The notes: a model not told the origin generated them from the letters alone. A DNA stretch of 64,000 nucleotides from Streptomyces sp. JH34 (GCF_029428875.1 NZ_JAJSOO010000001.1:6978501-7042500); one strand, 5' to 3'; positions 53,442-63,853 are shown, counted from the first letter of the stretch. Translations and numbers: made by a program.

Positions 53442-54793
53442 AGCTCCTCCGGTCGTTGCAGGAGGCGGTCGAGGCAGTTGAGGAAGCGCGCTCCGGTGGC
53501 ACCGTCGGCCGCCCGGTGGTCCAGGGACAGCGTCGCCGCCAGCGTCGGCCGCACGCCGAGCAGACCGTTCACCGCCGCGGGGCGTTCGACGATGCGGCCG
53601 AGCCCGACCAGAGCGACCTGCGGCGGATAGATGACACCGAACACGCGCTCGACACCCTGATCGCCGAGGCTGGTGACCGTGATGCTGGGATCGGCCGTCT
53701 CCGAGGCCCGGAGCCGCCCCTTGCGCGCCCGGGACACGAGATCCTTCAACGCGGCCATGACGTCGGACAGGGACTGTTCCTCTGCTGCGGCCAGCGCGGG
53801 GGCGACCAGCCCACCCGTCCGGAGCGCGACCGCGACACCGAGTCGGACCCGGCCGGCGGGCACGAACGCGTCATCGACCCAGTGCCCGTTGAGCTCAGGG
53901 ACCTCTCCGGCCGCACGAGCCACGGCCTTCAGCATGAGCGCAGCGGGTATCAGCCGCTCGGAAACCGGCAGCGCCGCGTTGCGGTCGCGCATCCAGTCCA
54001 GCGCGGCTCCCATGTCGATGGTCGTGGACAGGTAGAAGTGCGGGATCTCCCGCTTGGAACGGGTCATCAGGCGAGCCGTCGCCGCGCGGTCCGCTCCCTT
54101 CGGGACAGGTGATGGCGAAGGCGAGGACGGGCCCTGCGCCGCCGTGGGACGCGAGGTCTCCCGTGCGGGCGGTGCACCCCGCGCCCGGGCGGCCCGCCGC
54201 ACGTCCTCAGCGCGGACTGTGCCGTTTCGCCCGCTTCCGGACACCTCCGCGAGGTCCACCCCGGACTCCGCCGCCAGCCTGCGGGCCAGGGGCGATGCCT
54301 TCTTCCGCCTGTCCGAGGGCACCGGCCCGACAGCGGTGTCCGCCGTCCGGGTGATGTCCGCGCGGGTGATCCGCCCGCCGGCACCCGAACCGTGAAGCCG
54401 GGTCAGGTCCACACGCTGTTCCTCGGCGAGGCGGCGGATCAGAGGGGTGACGGTCCCGCTCCCCGGGGCCGTGCTCTCCGGCCGAGCCGCGGAAGGCTGC
54501 TCACCGCGAGGGGCAGGCGGCTCGTTCCCGGGGCGCTCACCCGCCGGCTTCTCCTGATCACCGGTCCCGATCAGCGCCAGCGGGGTACCCACCGCCACCG
54601 TCGTGCCCTCCGGGACGAGCAGGGAGTCGATGCTTCCCGTATGGAAGCACTCCACCTCGATGGCTGACTTGGACGTCTCGACGACGGCCACGACATCGCC
54701 CCGGGAGACATGGTCCCCGGGGTGGACGAGCCACTCGGACAACATTCCCTCGTCCATGTCCGCCCCCAGGGACGGCATGGTGAATTCGGGCAT
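53438..54793 (-). CDS. 2-oxoacid dehydrogenase E2 (acyltransferase)
   Basis: A 451-residue dihydrolipoamide acyltransferase: a single lipoyl domain (~1-78, lipoyl Lys42 in ETSKSAIEV), Pro/Glu linker, two peripheral-subunit-binding segments (~114-147 and ~166-199), a Pro/Ser linker and the catalytic domain (~235-451), with His426 and Asp430 in SLDHRAADGA. The second binding domain is unusual. It would transfer an acyl group from lipoyl to CoA or another acceptor. No E3 gene lies in this operon. One base separates its start from the E1 beta stop. Confidence 0.9.
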   Translation of the reverse strand: MPEFTMPSLGADMDEGMLSEWLVHPGDHVSRGDVVAVVETSKSAIEVECFHTGSIDSLLVPEGTTVAVGTPLALIGTGDQEKPAGERPGNEPPAPRGEQPSAARPESTAPGSGTVTPLIRRLAEEQRVDLTRLHGSGAGGRITRADITRTADTAVGPVPSDRRKKASPLARRLAAESGVDLAEVSGSGRNGTVRAEDVRRAARARGAPPARETSRPTAAQGPSSPSPSPVPKGADRAATARLMTRSKREIPHFYLSTTIDMGAALDWMRDRNAALPVSERLIPAALMLKAVARAAGEVPELNGHWVDDAFVPAGRVRLGVAVALRTGGLVAPALAAAEEQSLSDVMAALKDLVSRARKGRLRASETADPSITVTSLGDQGVERVFGVIYPPQVALVGLGRIVERPAAVNGLLGVRPTLAATLSLDHRAADGATGARFLNCLDRLLQRPEEL

Positions 54794-54794
54794 C

Positions 54795-55798
<1,004 letters not shown>

Positions 55799-55802
<4 letters not shown>

Positions 55803-56836
55803 GGCTCCTCCTCGCTCCGGCCCGTCACATGACGCAGGAGGCTGTCCACAGGCTCCTCGGGCGCCTGCTCGGCGGCTTCGACCGCGGCCTCGATCTCCTC
55901 GGTGACCTCGCGCTCCACCTTCTTCAGCTTGTTCGGGGTGAGACGCCCCGCGTCGATCAGCGTCTCGCTCAGAGCGGTGACGGGATCGTGTCGCTTCCAC
56001 TCCTCGATCTCGTCCTTCGAGCGGTACCGGTCCGGGTCGTACATCGAGTGCGCCCGGAAGCGGTAGGTGCGTGCCTCCAGGAAGTGCGGACCGTTGCCCG
56101 CACGTATCGAGGTCACCGCACGGTGCGCGGCCCTCTCGACCGCGTGCACGTCCATGCCGTCGACGGCCCATGCCGCCATCCCGTAGGACGCCGCACGCAT
56201 CGCGAGGTCCGTCTGGGCATGCTCCCGGGCGAGTGCCGTCCCCATGGCGTACAGGTTGTTCTCGCAGACGAACAACACCGGCAGCTCCCAGAGTGCCGCG
56301 AGGTTGGCCGTCTCGTGGAACTCACCCTCGGCGAAGGCACCGTCCCCGAAGAAGCAGCAGGTGACCTCGTCCGTACCGCGCATCCGGTCGGCCAGCGCCA
56401 GACCGGCGGCCAACGGCAGCCCGCCGCCGACGATCGCATTGCCCCCGTAGAAACGTTTCCCGGGATCGAAGAGGTGCATGGAGCCCCCACGCCCCTTGCT
56501 GCACCCCGTCACCCGCCCGTACATCTCCGCCATCACGGCCTCGGGACGCACTCCCCGGGCCAGTGCGTGCCCGTGTTCCCGGTAGGTGGACACAACGGCG
56601 TCCTGCTCGGTGAGGCTCTGTTGGACACCGACCGCCACGGCCTCCTCCCCTATGTAGAGATGGACGAAGCCCCGGATGGCAGCCGCACTGTAGAGCTCGA
56701 CACAGCGTTCCTCGAAGCGGCGTATAAGCAGCATGTCCCGGAGCAACTGCCGGTCGTGGACCGTGGTGGCGTCGGCCGATCCCGCCTGACGGCGGTGCTG
56801 ACGCGCGGGGGCGGAAACGCCGGGTGCGCCGTTCAT
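55799..56836 (-). CDS. 2-oxoacid dehydrogenase E1 alpha subunit
   Basis: A 345-residue thiamine-diphosphate-binding subunit with the TPP motif GDGAFAEGEFHETANLAALWELPVLFVCENN-type segment around residues 160-195, plus the usual LIRRFEERCVELY start and the SMHLFDPGKRFYGGNAIVGG stretch. It resembles pyruvate or acetoin dehydrogenase E1 alpha; substrate not fixed by sequence alone. Its start overlaps the upstream ligase stop by 4 bases. Confidence 0.92.
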
Positions 56837-58641
56837 CGCTGTTCCTCGCTCCCTCCGGACGTGCCGCGCGCGTGGCCGGTGGTCTCCAGAGATGACACGT
56901 CTCCCTCGGGCAGACCGAGTTCACGGGCCCGCAGCAGCCGGCGCATCACCTTGCCGCTGCGCGTCCTGGGCAGATCGGACTCGAAGTCGATCTCCCTCGG
57001 AGCGACAGCCGGCCCGAGACGCTTCCGGGCGAACGCGAGCAGTTCCCGGCGCAGTTCGTCCCCCGCCGTGTAGTCGGTCCGCAACGCGACGAAGGCCTTG
57101 ACGATCGCGCCGGCCACGGCGTCGGGCCGTCCTATGACCCCGGCCTCGGCCACAGCCGGATGTTCCATCAGCGCGCTCTCCACCTCGAACGGACCGATCA
57201 GGTGCCCGGCGGACTTGATGACGTCGTCGGAGCGGCCCACGAACCAGTACCAGCCGTCCGCGTCACGGGTGACCAGATCGCCCGTCAGATACCACCCGTC
57301 GGCGAAGCACGCCTCGTAGCGGTGCTGTTCGTGCAGATACCCGCAGAACATCGAAGGCCAGCCCACGCGCAGGGCGAGTTCGCCCCGTACGCCCGGAGCG
57401 TCGACGACCCGGACATGCCCGTTCGTCACGGCGGCCCGGTCGTCGTCGCCGCACCGCAGTACGGCGGCTTCCACCCCGGGGACGGGCCGTCCCATCGATC
57501 CCGGCCGCACCGGGTCGGCAGCGAACCCGGCGATCATGATCGCGCCCGTCTCCGTCTGCCACCACGTGTCGTGGACAGGCAGTCCGAGTGCCTCCTGACC
57601 CCAGCGGACAGCCTCCGGGGCGAGCGGTTCCCCCACACTCGCCACAAAGCGCAGGGCTGAGAGGTCGTACTGCTCGCGCGGCGTACCGGAACCCGCACGG
57701 GGCGTGAGACGCATCAGCATCCGCAAGGCCGTCGGCGCCGTGTACCACACGGTCACCCTCTCCTCGGCGAGGATCGTGTACCAGCGGCCCGGATCGAAGT
57801 CACCCGCATCCACCACGGTCGTGACCCCGAGGGTGAGCGGGCCGATGATGCCGTACGACATGCCCGTCACCCAGCCCGGATCGGCCGTGCACCAGAACAC
57901 GTCGCCCTCCCGCAGGTCGAGCGCATACGCCGCGGTGACCTCGTGGGCGAGAACAGCCCCGTGCTTGTGCATCGCGCCCTTGGGGGACCCGGTGGTCCCA
58001 CTGGTGAAGTGCAGCAGAGCCAGATCCTCCGGATCCGTCGCCGTGACGGTGAAGTCGGGGGACGAGGCCGCCATGAGCTCCGGCAGGGACAAGGTGCCGT
58101 CAGGAAGGGGGCCGTCCCCGGGGTCGACGAGCAGGACATGCCGCAGACGGGGGACACGGGCGCGGATCGAGGCCACTTTCCGGTCGTAGAGGGCTCGGGT
58201 GGTGACGAGGACCCGCGCTCCCCCCAGGTCCATCCGCAGCCGCACGGGTTCTGGACCGAAGGCCGTGAACAGCGGGCACAGGACCCGGCCCGCGCGCAGG
58301 GTGCCCAATACGGTGGCGTACAGCTCGGTGCCGCGGCCGAGGAGGGTGAACACCGTCTCGCCGCGCGCCACCCCGAGGGTCCCGAGGGCGTTCGCGAAGC
58401 GTGAGCTGCGGTCGGCCAACTGCGCGAAGGTGAGACTCGTGGCCGTCCCCTCCCGTGACACACAGCGCAGCGCCACGTGCTCTCCGGTGCCTTCGAGCAG
58501 ATGCCGGTCGACCGCCTCGTAGCCCATGTTCACTCCACCGCCGGGCAGGCCCGCGAGCCGGGCGCGGGCGCGCCGCCAGTCGAAGCCGGCGCGGACGCTG
58601 CCGTAGTCGCGCATGACCGGAGAGGCCGACGGGACCGTCAT
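56833..58641 (-). CDS. Acetate-CoA ligase-like AMP-forming enzyme
   Basis: A 602-residue ANL-superfamily ligase of the acetyl-CoA synthetase type (AcsA-like): adenylation motif LLHFTSGTTGSPKGAMHKH, VHDTWWQTETGAIMI, and LTGDLVTRDADGWYWFVGRSDDVIKSAGHLIGPFEVESAL, then the C-terminal lysine motif LPRTRSGKVMRR. It makes acyl-AMP and then acyl-CoA, most likely from acetate or another short acid. It is second in the six-gene operon, overlapping the CBS-BON and E1 alpha genes by 4 bases each. Confidence 0.9.
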   Translation of the reverse strand: MTVPSASPVMRDYGSVRAGFDWRRARARLAGLPGGGVNMGYEAVDRHLLEGTGEHVALRCVSREGTATSLTFAQLADRSSRFANALGTLGVARGETVFTLLGRGTELYATVLGTLRAGRVLCPLFTAFGPEPVRLRMDLGGARVLVTTRALYDRKVASIRARVPRLRHVLLVDPGDGPLPDGTLSLPELMAASSPDFTVTATDPEDLALLHFTSGTTGSPKGAMHKHGAVLAHEVTAAYALDLREGDVFWCTADPGWVTGMSYGIIGPLTLGVTTVVDAGDFDPGRWYTILAEERVTVWYTAPTALRMLMRLTPRAGSGTPREQYDLSALRFVASVGEPLAPEAVRWGQEALGLPVHDTWWQTETGAIMIAGFAADPVRPGSMGRPVPGVEAAVLRCGDDDRAAVTNGHVRVVDAPGVRGELALRVGWPSMFCGYLHEQHRYEACFADGWYLTGDLVTRDADGWYWFVGRSDDVIKSAGHLIGPFEVESALMEHPAVAEAGVIGRPDAVAGAIVKAFVALRTDYTAGDELRRELLAFARKRLGPAVAPREIDFESDLPRTRSGKVMRRLLRARELGLPEGDVSSLETTGHARGTSGGSEEQR

Positions 58642-59315
58642 CGCGGTGGCTCCACGTCGAGGCCGAGGTTGTCGTAGGTGTATTCGACCGACTCATGGAG
58701 CGCGACCACTCCGTCGACGGACCTGCAGAGTCGTTCGAGGACCGGGATGCTGCCGCGTTCGTCGACCTTGCCCGTGAGTGTGACCACGCCGTCACGGACA
58801 CTCACGCGGATGTCGTCGGGGGCGAGGCGCATCGTGGCACTCAGCACATCGTGTTCGATCTCCTCGCGGATCGCGGAGTCGCGCCGGAGGAAGGGCCGCA
58901 GGAGGTCACTGCGGCTCACGATCCCGACGAGCCGCCCGGTCTCGTCCGCCACGGGAAGCCGTTTCACGCCCTTGCCGTGCATCGTGCGGGCGGTCTCCAC
59001 GAGATTCCAGGTGGGCTGCGCGGTCAGTGCGGGCGTGGTCATCAGCTCGGCCGCTGTCTCCGCTCCGGGCCGCCCACGGCCCTCGGGGAGCGGACGGGTG
59101 TTCGTCCCGCGTCCCTCCAGATCCGGCAGGTCGACGGTGCTCCGCAGGAGATCGGCCTCCGAGACCACTCCGAGCACACGACGGGAGGCGTCGACGACCG
59201 GAACCGCGGAGATGTCGTGATCACGGAAGAGCCGTGCCACCTCCTTGAACGAGGCAGTGGGACCCACGGTGACGACGTCGTGGGTCATGACTTCGAAGAC
59301 AGTGCGGTGCTGCAT
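58638..59315 (-). CDS. CBS-CBS-BON domain protein
   Basis: A 225-residue protein with two CBS domains (~8-65 and ~90-150; MTHDVVTVGPTASFKEVARLF, MTTPALTAQPTWNLVETARTM, KRLPVADETGRLVGIVSRSDLL) followed by a BON domain (~160-215; DIRVSVRDGVVTLTGKVDERGS). CBS pairs bind adenine nucleotides, BON domains bind lipids or proteins. It is the first gene of the operon with the ligase, E1, E2 and ACP genes, and could tune that pathway to energy state. The start at 59315 has GGAAGGA before it. Confidence 0.9.
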   Translation of the reverse strand: MQHRTVFEVMTHDVVTVGPTASFKEVARLFRDHDISAVPVVDASRRVLGVVSEADLLRSTVDLPDLEGRGTNTRPLPEGRGRPGAETAAELMTTPALTAQPTWNLVETARTMHGKGVKRLPVADETGRLVGIVSRSDLLRPFLRRDSAIREEIEHDVLSATMRLAPDDIRVSVRDGVVTLTGKVDERGSIPVLERLCRSVDGVVALHESVEYTYDNLGLDVEPPR

Positions 59316-59382
59316 GGTGATCCTTCCACCCTGCAATCGGGCACTACCCATCGTGCGGCATCGACGGGGCCTGCCGGGAGTG

Positions 59383-59400
59383 CCGAACGGGCCCCTTCCC
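59383..59400. promoter_or_regulatory. Shared GC motif before the CBS-BON operon
   Basis: CCGAACGGGCCCCTTCCC (59383-59400) matches the first 17 bases of the motif at 47994-48010 with one mismatch. It lies about 70 bases upstream of the CBS-BON start and in the region divergent from the DUF1918 gene. Candidate binding site for a shared regulator. Confidence 0.45.
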
Positions 59401-59484
59401 GGGACCGTCAGCCCTACGAGGGCTCACGGGCGGAGGTGGACGGTGGGAAGGAGGGCGTGATGCGTCCGGGGAGAGGAGACGGCC

Positions 59485-59736
59485 ATGCCGCAGTCCGGAG
59501 CACGATCACAGCGAGACGGCACAGAGACCGGAGCCGGCCTGTGGGCCCGGGTGGGGGACCGGCTGATCGTCGGTGGGGCCGCGGTCGGGGACGAAGGACG
59601 GGACGGGGAGATCGTCGGCGTGCGCCACACGGACGGCAGCCCCCCGTACGAGGTGCGCTGGTCGGACACGGGGCGAGTGACGCTGATCTTCCCCGGGCCC
59701 GATGCCCACGTCCAGCACTTCAGCGGGCACACGTGA
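59485..59736 (+). CDS. DUF1918-family protein
   Basis: An 83-residue protein with a DUF1918 core: WARVGDRLIVGGAAVG, the EIVGVRHTDGSPPYEVRWSD segment and the terminal FPGPDAHVQHF. The family is common in hypoxia/stress loci and resembles KOW/SH3-like folds. Function unknown. GAGGAGA precedes the ATG. It is divergent from the CBS-BON operon across the shared-motif region. Confidence 0.85.
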   Translation: MPQSGARSQRDGTETGAGLWARVGDRLIVGGAAVGDEGRDGEIVGVRHTDGSPPYEVRWSDTGRVTLIFPGPDAHVQHFSGHT

Positions 59737-59902
59737 GGCGGGTCCGCTCACGCGGGCACGGGTCCGGCCGCGGGGCCGGGCGGGGACCGCGGCGCTCGGC
59801 GACGCCCTCCGAGTCCAGTCGCAGGGCACCGGACCTCCGCCCGGCTGCGGACCTGTCCCGACGCCCGGGACAGGGCTTCCGGTACCGCCTCACGACACCC
59901 TG

Positions 59903-60325
59903 CTAGGTCGCTGCCTGCGCGCTGTCGCGGAAGCCGCCCCAACCGTGCCAGCGGTCGATCTCGATCCAGGCGTTCACCCGGCCGCGGTCACGGGCCGCGT
60001 AAGGCTGGCCGAGGTACTGCCGGGACAGGCGGTCGATGCCGGCCAGACCCTCGTCGGCGCTCATCTCGACGACCCGCCCGATCAGGGTCACATGGGTGTA
60101 CCAGTCCGAGTCGTCGAGCACCGTCAGGGTGACGCGGGCATCCCTGCGGACGTGGTCGAGGCGCTTGCGGCCCTCGTCCATGTTGACCAGCACCCGGCCG
60201 TCGTCCCAGAGGTACCAGGTGGCCGTGGAGACGGGCTGCCCGTCCGAACGAAGGGTCGCGATCACAGCCGGGTTGGGCTTGCGCAGCATGGCGACCGCGG
60301 CGTCGGGAAGCGGCGGCTTCGACAC
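59903..60325 (-). CDS. Pyridoxamine-phosphate-oxidase-fold protein (F420/flavin type)
   Basis: A 140-residue split-barrel protein of the PPOX class: NPAVIATLRSDGQPVSTATWYLWDDGRVLVNMDEGRKRLDHVRRDARVTLTVLDD features, with VTLIGRVVEMS later. Many Streptomyces members bind F420 or FMN and reduce small compounds. The GTG start at 60325 follows AGGAGA and matches the family's usual start; the frame extends to 60415 without such support. Confidence 0.85.
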   Translation of the reverse strand: MSKPPLPDAAVAMLRKPNPAVIATLRSDGQPVSTATWYLWDDGRVLVNMDEGRKRLDHVRRDARVTLTVLDDSDWYTHVTLIGRVVEMSADEGLAGIDRLSRQYLGQPYAARDRGRVNAWIEIDRWHGWGGFRDSAQAAT

Positions 60326-60666
60326 GTTCTCTCCTCTGTCTCCTGCTGCCCTCCCTGTGGCGCTGAACCACACCGGGTGGTTCGGAGGGTGCGCCTCCAC
60401 GCTGCCACACCTCACGGGCGGCGTGACGTACCGCCTCGCGCCGCGCCCCGAGATGAGCCCGAGGCGAGGGGCCGCGGTTGCCCCACGGCCGCGGTTCCGC
60501 GACCCTCAGAAGCCCCGCACCGGCGGTCACTTCGCGTTCCGGACGGTCACCGGGCACTTCAGGACCGGCGACTTCACGGTCCGGCGCCCGCCCACGCGCG
60601 GCGGTGACGGACCGGCCCGCCGTTCCCCCGCGGCGACTGTCAGTGGCGGCTGTGATGCTGGGCGGC
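60326..60666. other. 341-bp gap without a gene
   Basis: Divergent promoters for the PPOX-type and an 88-residue protein gene are expected here. I see CGGGTGGTTCGG-type inverted bits near 60379, but no clear operator, terminator or coding potential. Confidence 0.4.
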
Positions 60667-60933
60667 ATGGACGAACTGATGAGGCGCCGCGTCTACGGCG
60701 CCGACCACGACGACCCCGACCCGGGACCCCGGCCCGGGCGCGCCTACGTGGAGCTGGTGGGCGGCCCGCTGGACGGGCTGCTCCTCGACGTGACCGGCTG
60801 GCCCCGGGACCGCCTCGCCGCAGGGGCCGCGCTCGGCACCGAACTGGGGCGGTTCGGCGCGGGAGGTCGCGCCGTCTACGGGCCGGTGGCGGCCGACCCG
60901 CAGCGCTGGGCGTGGGAGGCGGACAGCCCTTGA
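60667..60933 (+). CDS. Small conserved hypothetical protein
   Basis: An 88-residue protein (MDELMRRRVYGADHDDPDPG, YVELVGGPLDGLLLDVTGW). It looks like a Streptomyces family with a beta-rich fold, of unknown function. The start at 60667 is preferred by the typical family N terminus; ATG 60655 is possible. It converges on the decayed peptidase gene. Confidence 0.6.
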   Translation: MDELMRRRVYGADHDDPDPGPRPGRAYVELVGGPLDGLLLDVTGWPRDRLAAGAALGTELGRFGAGGRAVYGPVAADPQRWAWEADSP

Positions 60934-60957
60934 GCCGTCCGCCTCGACGGGGCCACG

Positions 60958-61660
60958 TCAGTTGGCGCAGCGGGTGTCCCGCGCGGGGCGGTGCCCGGTG
61001 GTGAGGAAGCGGGTGACGGCGCGGTCGCCGCACTCGTTGCCGTTCCCCAGATACATCCCGTGTCCGCCCTGGCCGACGGTGACCATCCTGGCGCGGTCAC
61101 CGAGCGCCGCACGCATCCTCAGCGCACCGGCGTAGGGCGTCGCGGGATCGCGGGATCGCGCAGACTCTGCAGCATCAGGATGTTCGACGGGCCCTCGTCG
61201 GTGATCCGGACGGGTTCCTCCACCGGGGCGCCCTTCCAGAAGGCGCACGGGGTGATGTTGACGGGCATCCCGGCCGTCAGCGGATACCGAACCCGGTCGG
61301 CGGCGACCCGCTCCGCGTATCCGGAGTCAGGACCGGGCCAGCGCACGTCGTTGCAGATCGTCGAGACCAGGAGCGAGGCGTCCTCGTCCGGGATGACCTG
61401 GGTGAGATCCGGCGGCAGGGACGGCACGCCCTGCGGGTCCCCGGCCTCCCGGACCAGACGGGCCATCGCGGGGAACGCCCGGTCGCTGTAGAGGGCGTTC
61501 TGGAGGGCCTGCCTCAGCCCGTCGGTTGCCAGGCGAGCCGTGGGACGGGCGTGCTCTCCGTGCCGGCCGCGTGGGCGGCTGGCGGGGCGGCGGTCACCGT
61601 GGCGGCCACGGCGGTGGTACAGAGCGTCAGAAACAGTGTGCTGCGCGTCCAGTTCGTCAT
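60958..61660 (-). pseudogene. Decayed secreted tripeptidyl-aminopeptidase-like hydrolase
   Basis: Remnant of a secreted alpha/beta hydrolase of the SlpD/tripeptidyl aminopeptidase type. The N-terminal signal peptide (MTNWTRSTLFLTLCTTAVAA, from 61660) is in one frame and runs into a stop after RLAWQPTG. The C-terminal part (LQNALYSDRAFPAMARLV onward) is in another frame, and most of the catalytic middle is missing. An 8-bp tandem duplication (GATCCCGC twice on the minus strand, ~61140-61155) breaks the C-terminal frame; removing one copy restores the TAP-like C terminus (DPATPYAGALRMRAALGD). About 230 codons remain of an expected ~500. Confidence 0.8.
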
Positions 61661-61814
61661 GGGGCAAGCGTGGTGGAGCCGGGTCCGGCTGCCCATGCGG
61701 CAGGCACGTGTCCCGGGAGTGGGGCCGGCCCGTGGGCCGTCCTCCGGCGGGCCCCCGGGGCCCGGCGGAGTCGCAGGGCGTCGGAGCCGGCGGGCGGGTC
61801 AGGGGCCGGGTGGC

Positions 61815-62351
61815 TCACACGTCCCTGCGCATGAGGACGCACATCGTCTCGTGACGGTGGACCGCCCCGTCAGGCCCTTCGGCGTCCCAGGCGTCCGGTG
61901 CTCGACCGTACGCGACGTAGCCCAGGCGCTCGTAGAGGGCGCGGGCCCGGGGGTTGTCCTCCTCCACGGAGAGTTCCGCCCTGCGCAGGCCACGGTCCCT
62001 GACCCTCTGTTCGGCCGCCCCTGTCGGCAGCGTCCCCAGACCGTGGCCCTGCGGCGCGGGGAGCACGGCGAGCTGCCACAGGGTTCCGGCCCCGTCGGCA
62101 ACCTGGTAGTCGACGCCGCCGATGGCCACCGGCAGGTCCGCGGCGGTGCACACGGCCAGGTAGTCCACCTCTCCGGCAGCGGCGCGCACCAACTCCCCCT
62201 CCACATGGCGCAGGTGGGTGGCTGAGCCCGACCATGTGCATGCGGGCAGGTCCCGTGCCGGCAGACCTCGGACGTGGAGAGGGACGGAAAGGGTGGTGCG
62301 GGCGGATTCGCGTGGGGATTCACAGCGGTGAGCATGCCGACCGACGCGCAT
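61815..62351 (-). CDS. GNAT-family N-acetyltransferase
   Basis: A ~178-residue acetyltransferase with acetyl-CoA motif LAVLPAPQGHGLGTLPTGAAEQR and the C-terminal VEEDNPRARALYERLGYVAYGR signature. Substrate unknown. The family core begins near VRGLPARDLPACTW (~62270); the ATG at 62351 with GAGAGG upstream is the best start, though the first ~25 residues look unusual. It lies downstream of no clear partner. Confidence 0.82.
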   Translation of the reverse strand: MRVGRHAHRCESPRESARTTLSVPLHVRGLPARDLPACTWSGSATHLRHVEGELVRAAAGEVDYLAVCTAADLPVAIGGVDYQVADGAGTLWQLAVLPAPQGHGLGTLPTGAAEQRVRDRGLRRAELSVEEDNPRARALYERLGYVAYGRAPDAWDAEGPDGAVHRHETMCVLMRRDV

Positions 62352-62557
62352 GCGCGGCAACACCTCTCTGGGCTCATCGGATGGCCTGTACGGCGGCCCG
62401 CACGGCGCCCGGACGGTTCACCAGGTCGGAGCTGGCCCGAACGCGCGCTTCGCCGCCGGGCCGTTCGTGCTGACGCGTGCCGAATGACGTGCTGCCGTCC
62501 AGGTCTGATGCGAGTGTCCGGGGGCACATGCGTTCCAACGGCGAAAGGAGCCACATC

Positions 62558-62728
62558 ATGTTGGGTATTGCTGCGGCGGTTCTGTTCTTCATCGCTTTCC
62601 TGATCAACGCCGCGGAGATGGCGACGAACGACATCTTCTCCTCGACGAACGTCATGCTGATCGGCCTGATCCTGCTGGCGCTGCATGTCGCGGGTATCGG
62701 AAACGGGCGTCGGATCGGGCGACGGTGA
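62558..62728 (+). CDS. Small membrane protein
   Basis: A 56-residue protein with two hydrophobic segments (LGIAAAVLFFIAFLINAAEM and VMLIGLILLALHVAGIG) joined by a short polar loop, and a basic tail. The ATG at 62558 is chosen because GAAAGGAG lies 7 bases before it. Similar short proteins are widespread in Streptomyces; function unknown. A terminator follows. Confidence 0.85.
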   Translation: MLGIAAAVLFFIAFLINAAEMATNDIFSSTNVMLIGLILLALHVAGIGNGRRIGRR

Positions 62729-63116
62729 CCTCCGTGTACCCGGCCGGAACGCTGCGGCGGCACCGTTCCGGCCGGGTACGCGAAGAGGCATGAGCCACCT
62801 GGGTCGCCGAGGACGAACCGCTCCCGGCCGGCGAACCGGCCCGCTGCCGGAGCGACGAACCGGCGTGGGCCCGTCGTCGGTCCGGCCGGTGTCGCGGTGT
62901 CCTGCCTGATCGCTGCACCCGTGGACGGGAACCTCCGCGTCGGCCAGGTGTCCCATGGCCTGGGGCCGCGGTTCCGTGCGCACGGACGATGTGTCCCCCG
63001 ACGCCGATGATTTCTCGGAGGGGACTCGGTCTTCACCTCTGTCGTCCTGCCGGGCTCGTTCTGCTCCCGCCCAGGGCGACGCGCACGCGACCATCCGTGA
63101 CGGGAGACATGCTCTG
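62729..63116. other. 388-bp gap with a terminator, otherwise empty
   Basis: After the terminator (62736-62779) no gene or clear site was found. The region must hold the promoter of the isomerase-family gene at 63117. Confidence 0.45.
62736..62779 (+). terminator. Terminator, 16-bp stem
   Basis: Perfect inverted repeat, arms 62736-62751 and 62764-62779, 8 bases after the small membrane protein gene. Confidence 0.75.
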
Positions 63117-63785
63117 ATGACCGATTCGACACCGGTGGTGGACGCCGGCCGCGACGCGGGGGGAATCTGGCCCCTGATCCGCGCCGAGAGGGCGGCGCTG
63201 GCGGCCGACCTCTCCTGCTTGTCCGACGATCAGTGGGAGGCACCCTCACTGTGCAGTGAGCTGACGGTCCGTGAGGTGCTGGCGCATCTCACCGCGGGGG
63301 CGAGCCTCGACCCGGTGCGGTGGATGGCCGGTGTGATCCGATGCAGGTTCGACTTCGACCGACAGGTGGCCTTACGGCTGGCCGAGCAACTGGGCGACTC
63401 ACCGGCCGGAACGCTCGAGCGGTTCCGGAGCGTCGTGCCGAGCACGACGAAGCCGCCCCTCCCGGTCGTGGCCATGCTCGGAGAGACGATCGTGCACTCG
63501 GAGGACATCCGGCGTCCTCTGGGGATCCGCCGGGACTATCCGATCGGCACGGTCACGCGGGTCGCCGACCACTACCGGGACTCGGACCTCGTGGTTCCCG
63601 CGAGGAAACGTATCCGTGGGCTGCGGCTCGCCGCGTCCGACGGCCCCTTCAGGGCCGGTGCCGGACCACTCGTCTCCGGCACCACCACAGCACTGGTCAT
63701 GGCCATGACCGGTCGTGCCGCCTACCTCGGTGATCTGGAGGGCGACGGGGTCGGCATTCTCCGGGAACGCTGCGCAACCGCGTGA
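63117..63785 (+). CDS. Maleylpyruvate isomerase-family mycothiol-dependent enzyme, TTA-containing
   Basis: A 222-residue protein of the mycothiol-dependent maleylpyruvate isomerase/DinB superfamily: metal ligands His57 (EVLAHLTA), Glu123 and His127 (MLGETIVHSED) fit the usual site, and a C-terminal MDMPI_C-type domain follows. Substrate unknown. Leu86 is encoded by TTA (63372-63374), so translation likely needs the bldA tRNA. GGGAGA precedes the ATG at 63117. Confidence 0.85.
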   Translation: MTDSTPVVDAGRDAGGIWPLIRAERAALAADLSCLSDDQWEAPSLCSELTVREVLAHLTAGASLDPVRWMAGVIRCRFDFDRQVALRLAEQLGDSPAGTLERFRSVVPSTTKPPLPVVAMLGETIVHSEDIRRPLGIRRDYPIGTVTRVADHYRDSDLVVPARKRIRGLRLAASDGPFRAGAGPLVSGTTTALVMAMTGRAAYLGDLEGDGVGILRERCATA

Positions 63786-63825
63786 GGTGACGCGTCACAG
63801 CCTGCCGACGGCAATCGGAACGCGA

Positions 63826-63853
63826 GCGCCCCTTCACCCCGGTGACGGGGCGC
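63826..63853 (+). terminator. Terminator after isomerase-family gene
   Basis: Hairpin GCGCCCC-T-TCACC / GGTGA-C-GGGGCGC (63826-63853) with one internal mismatch and a 2-base apex in the drawn pairing, 40 bases after the stop. Confidence 0.6.
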
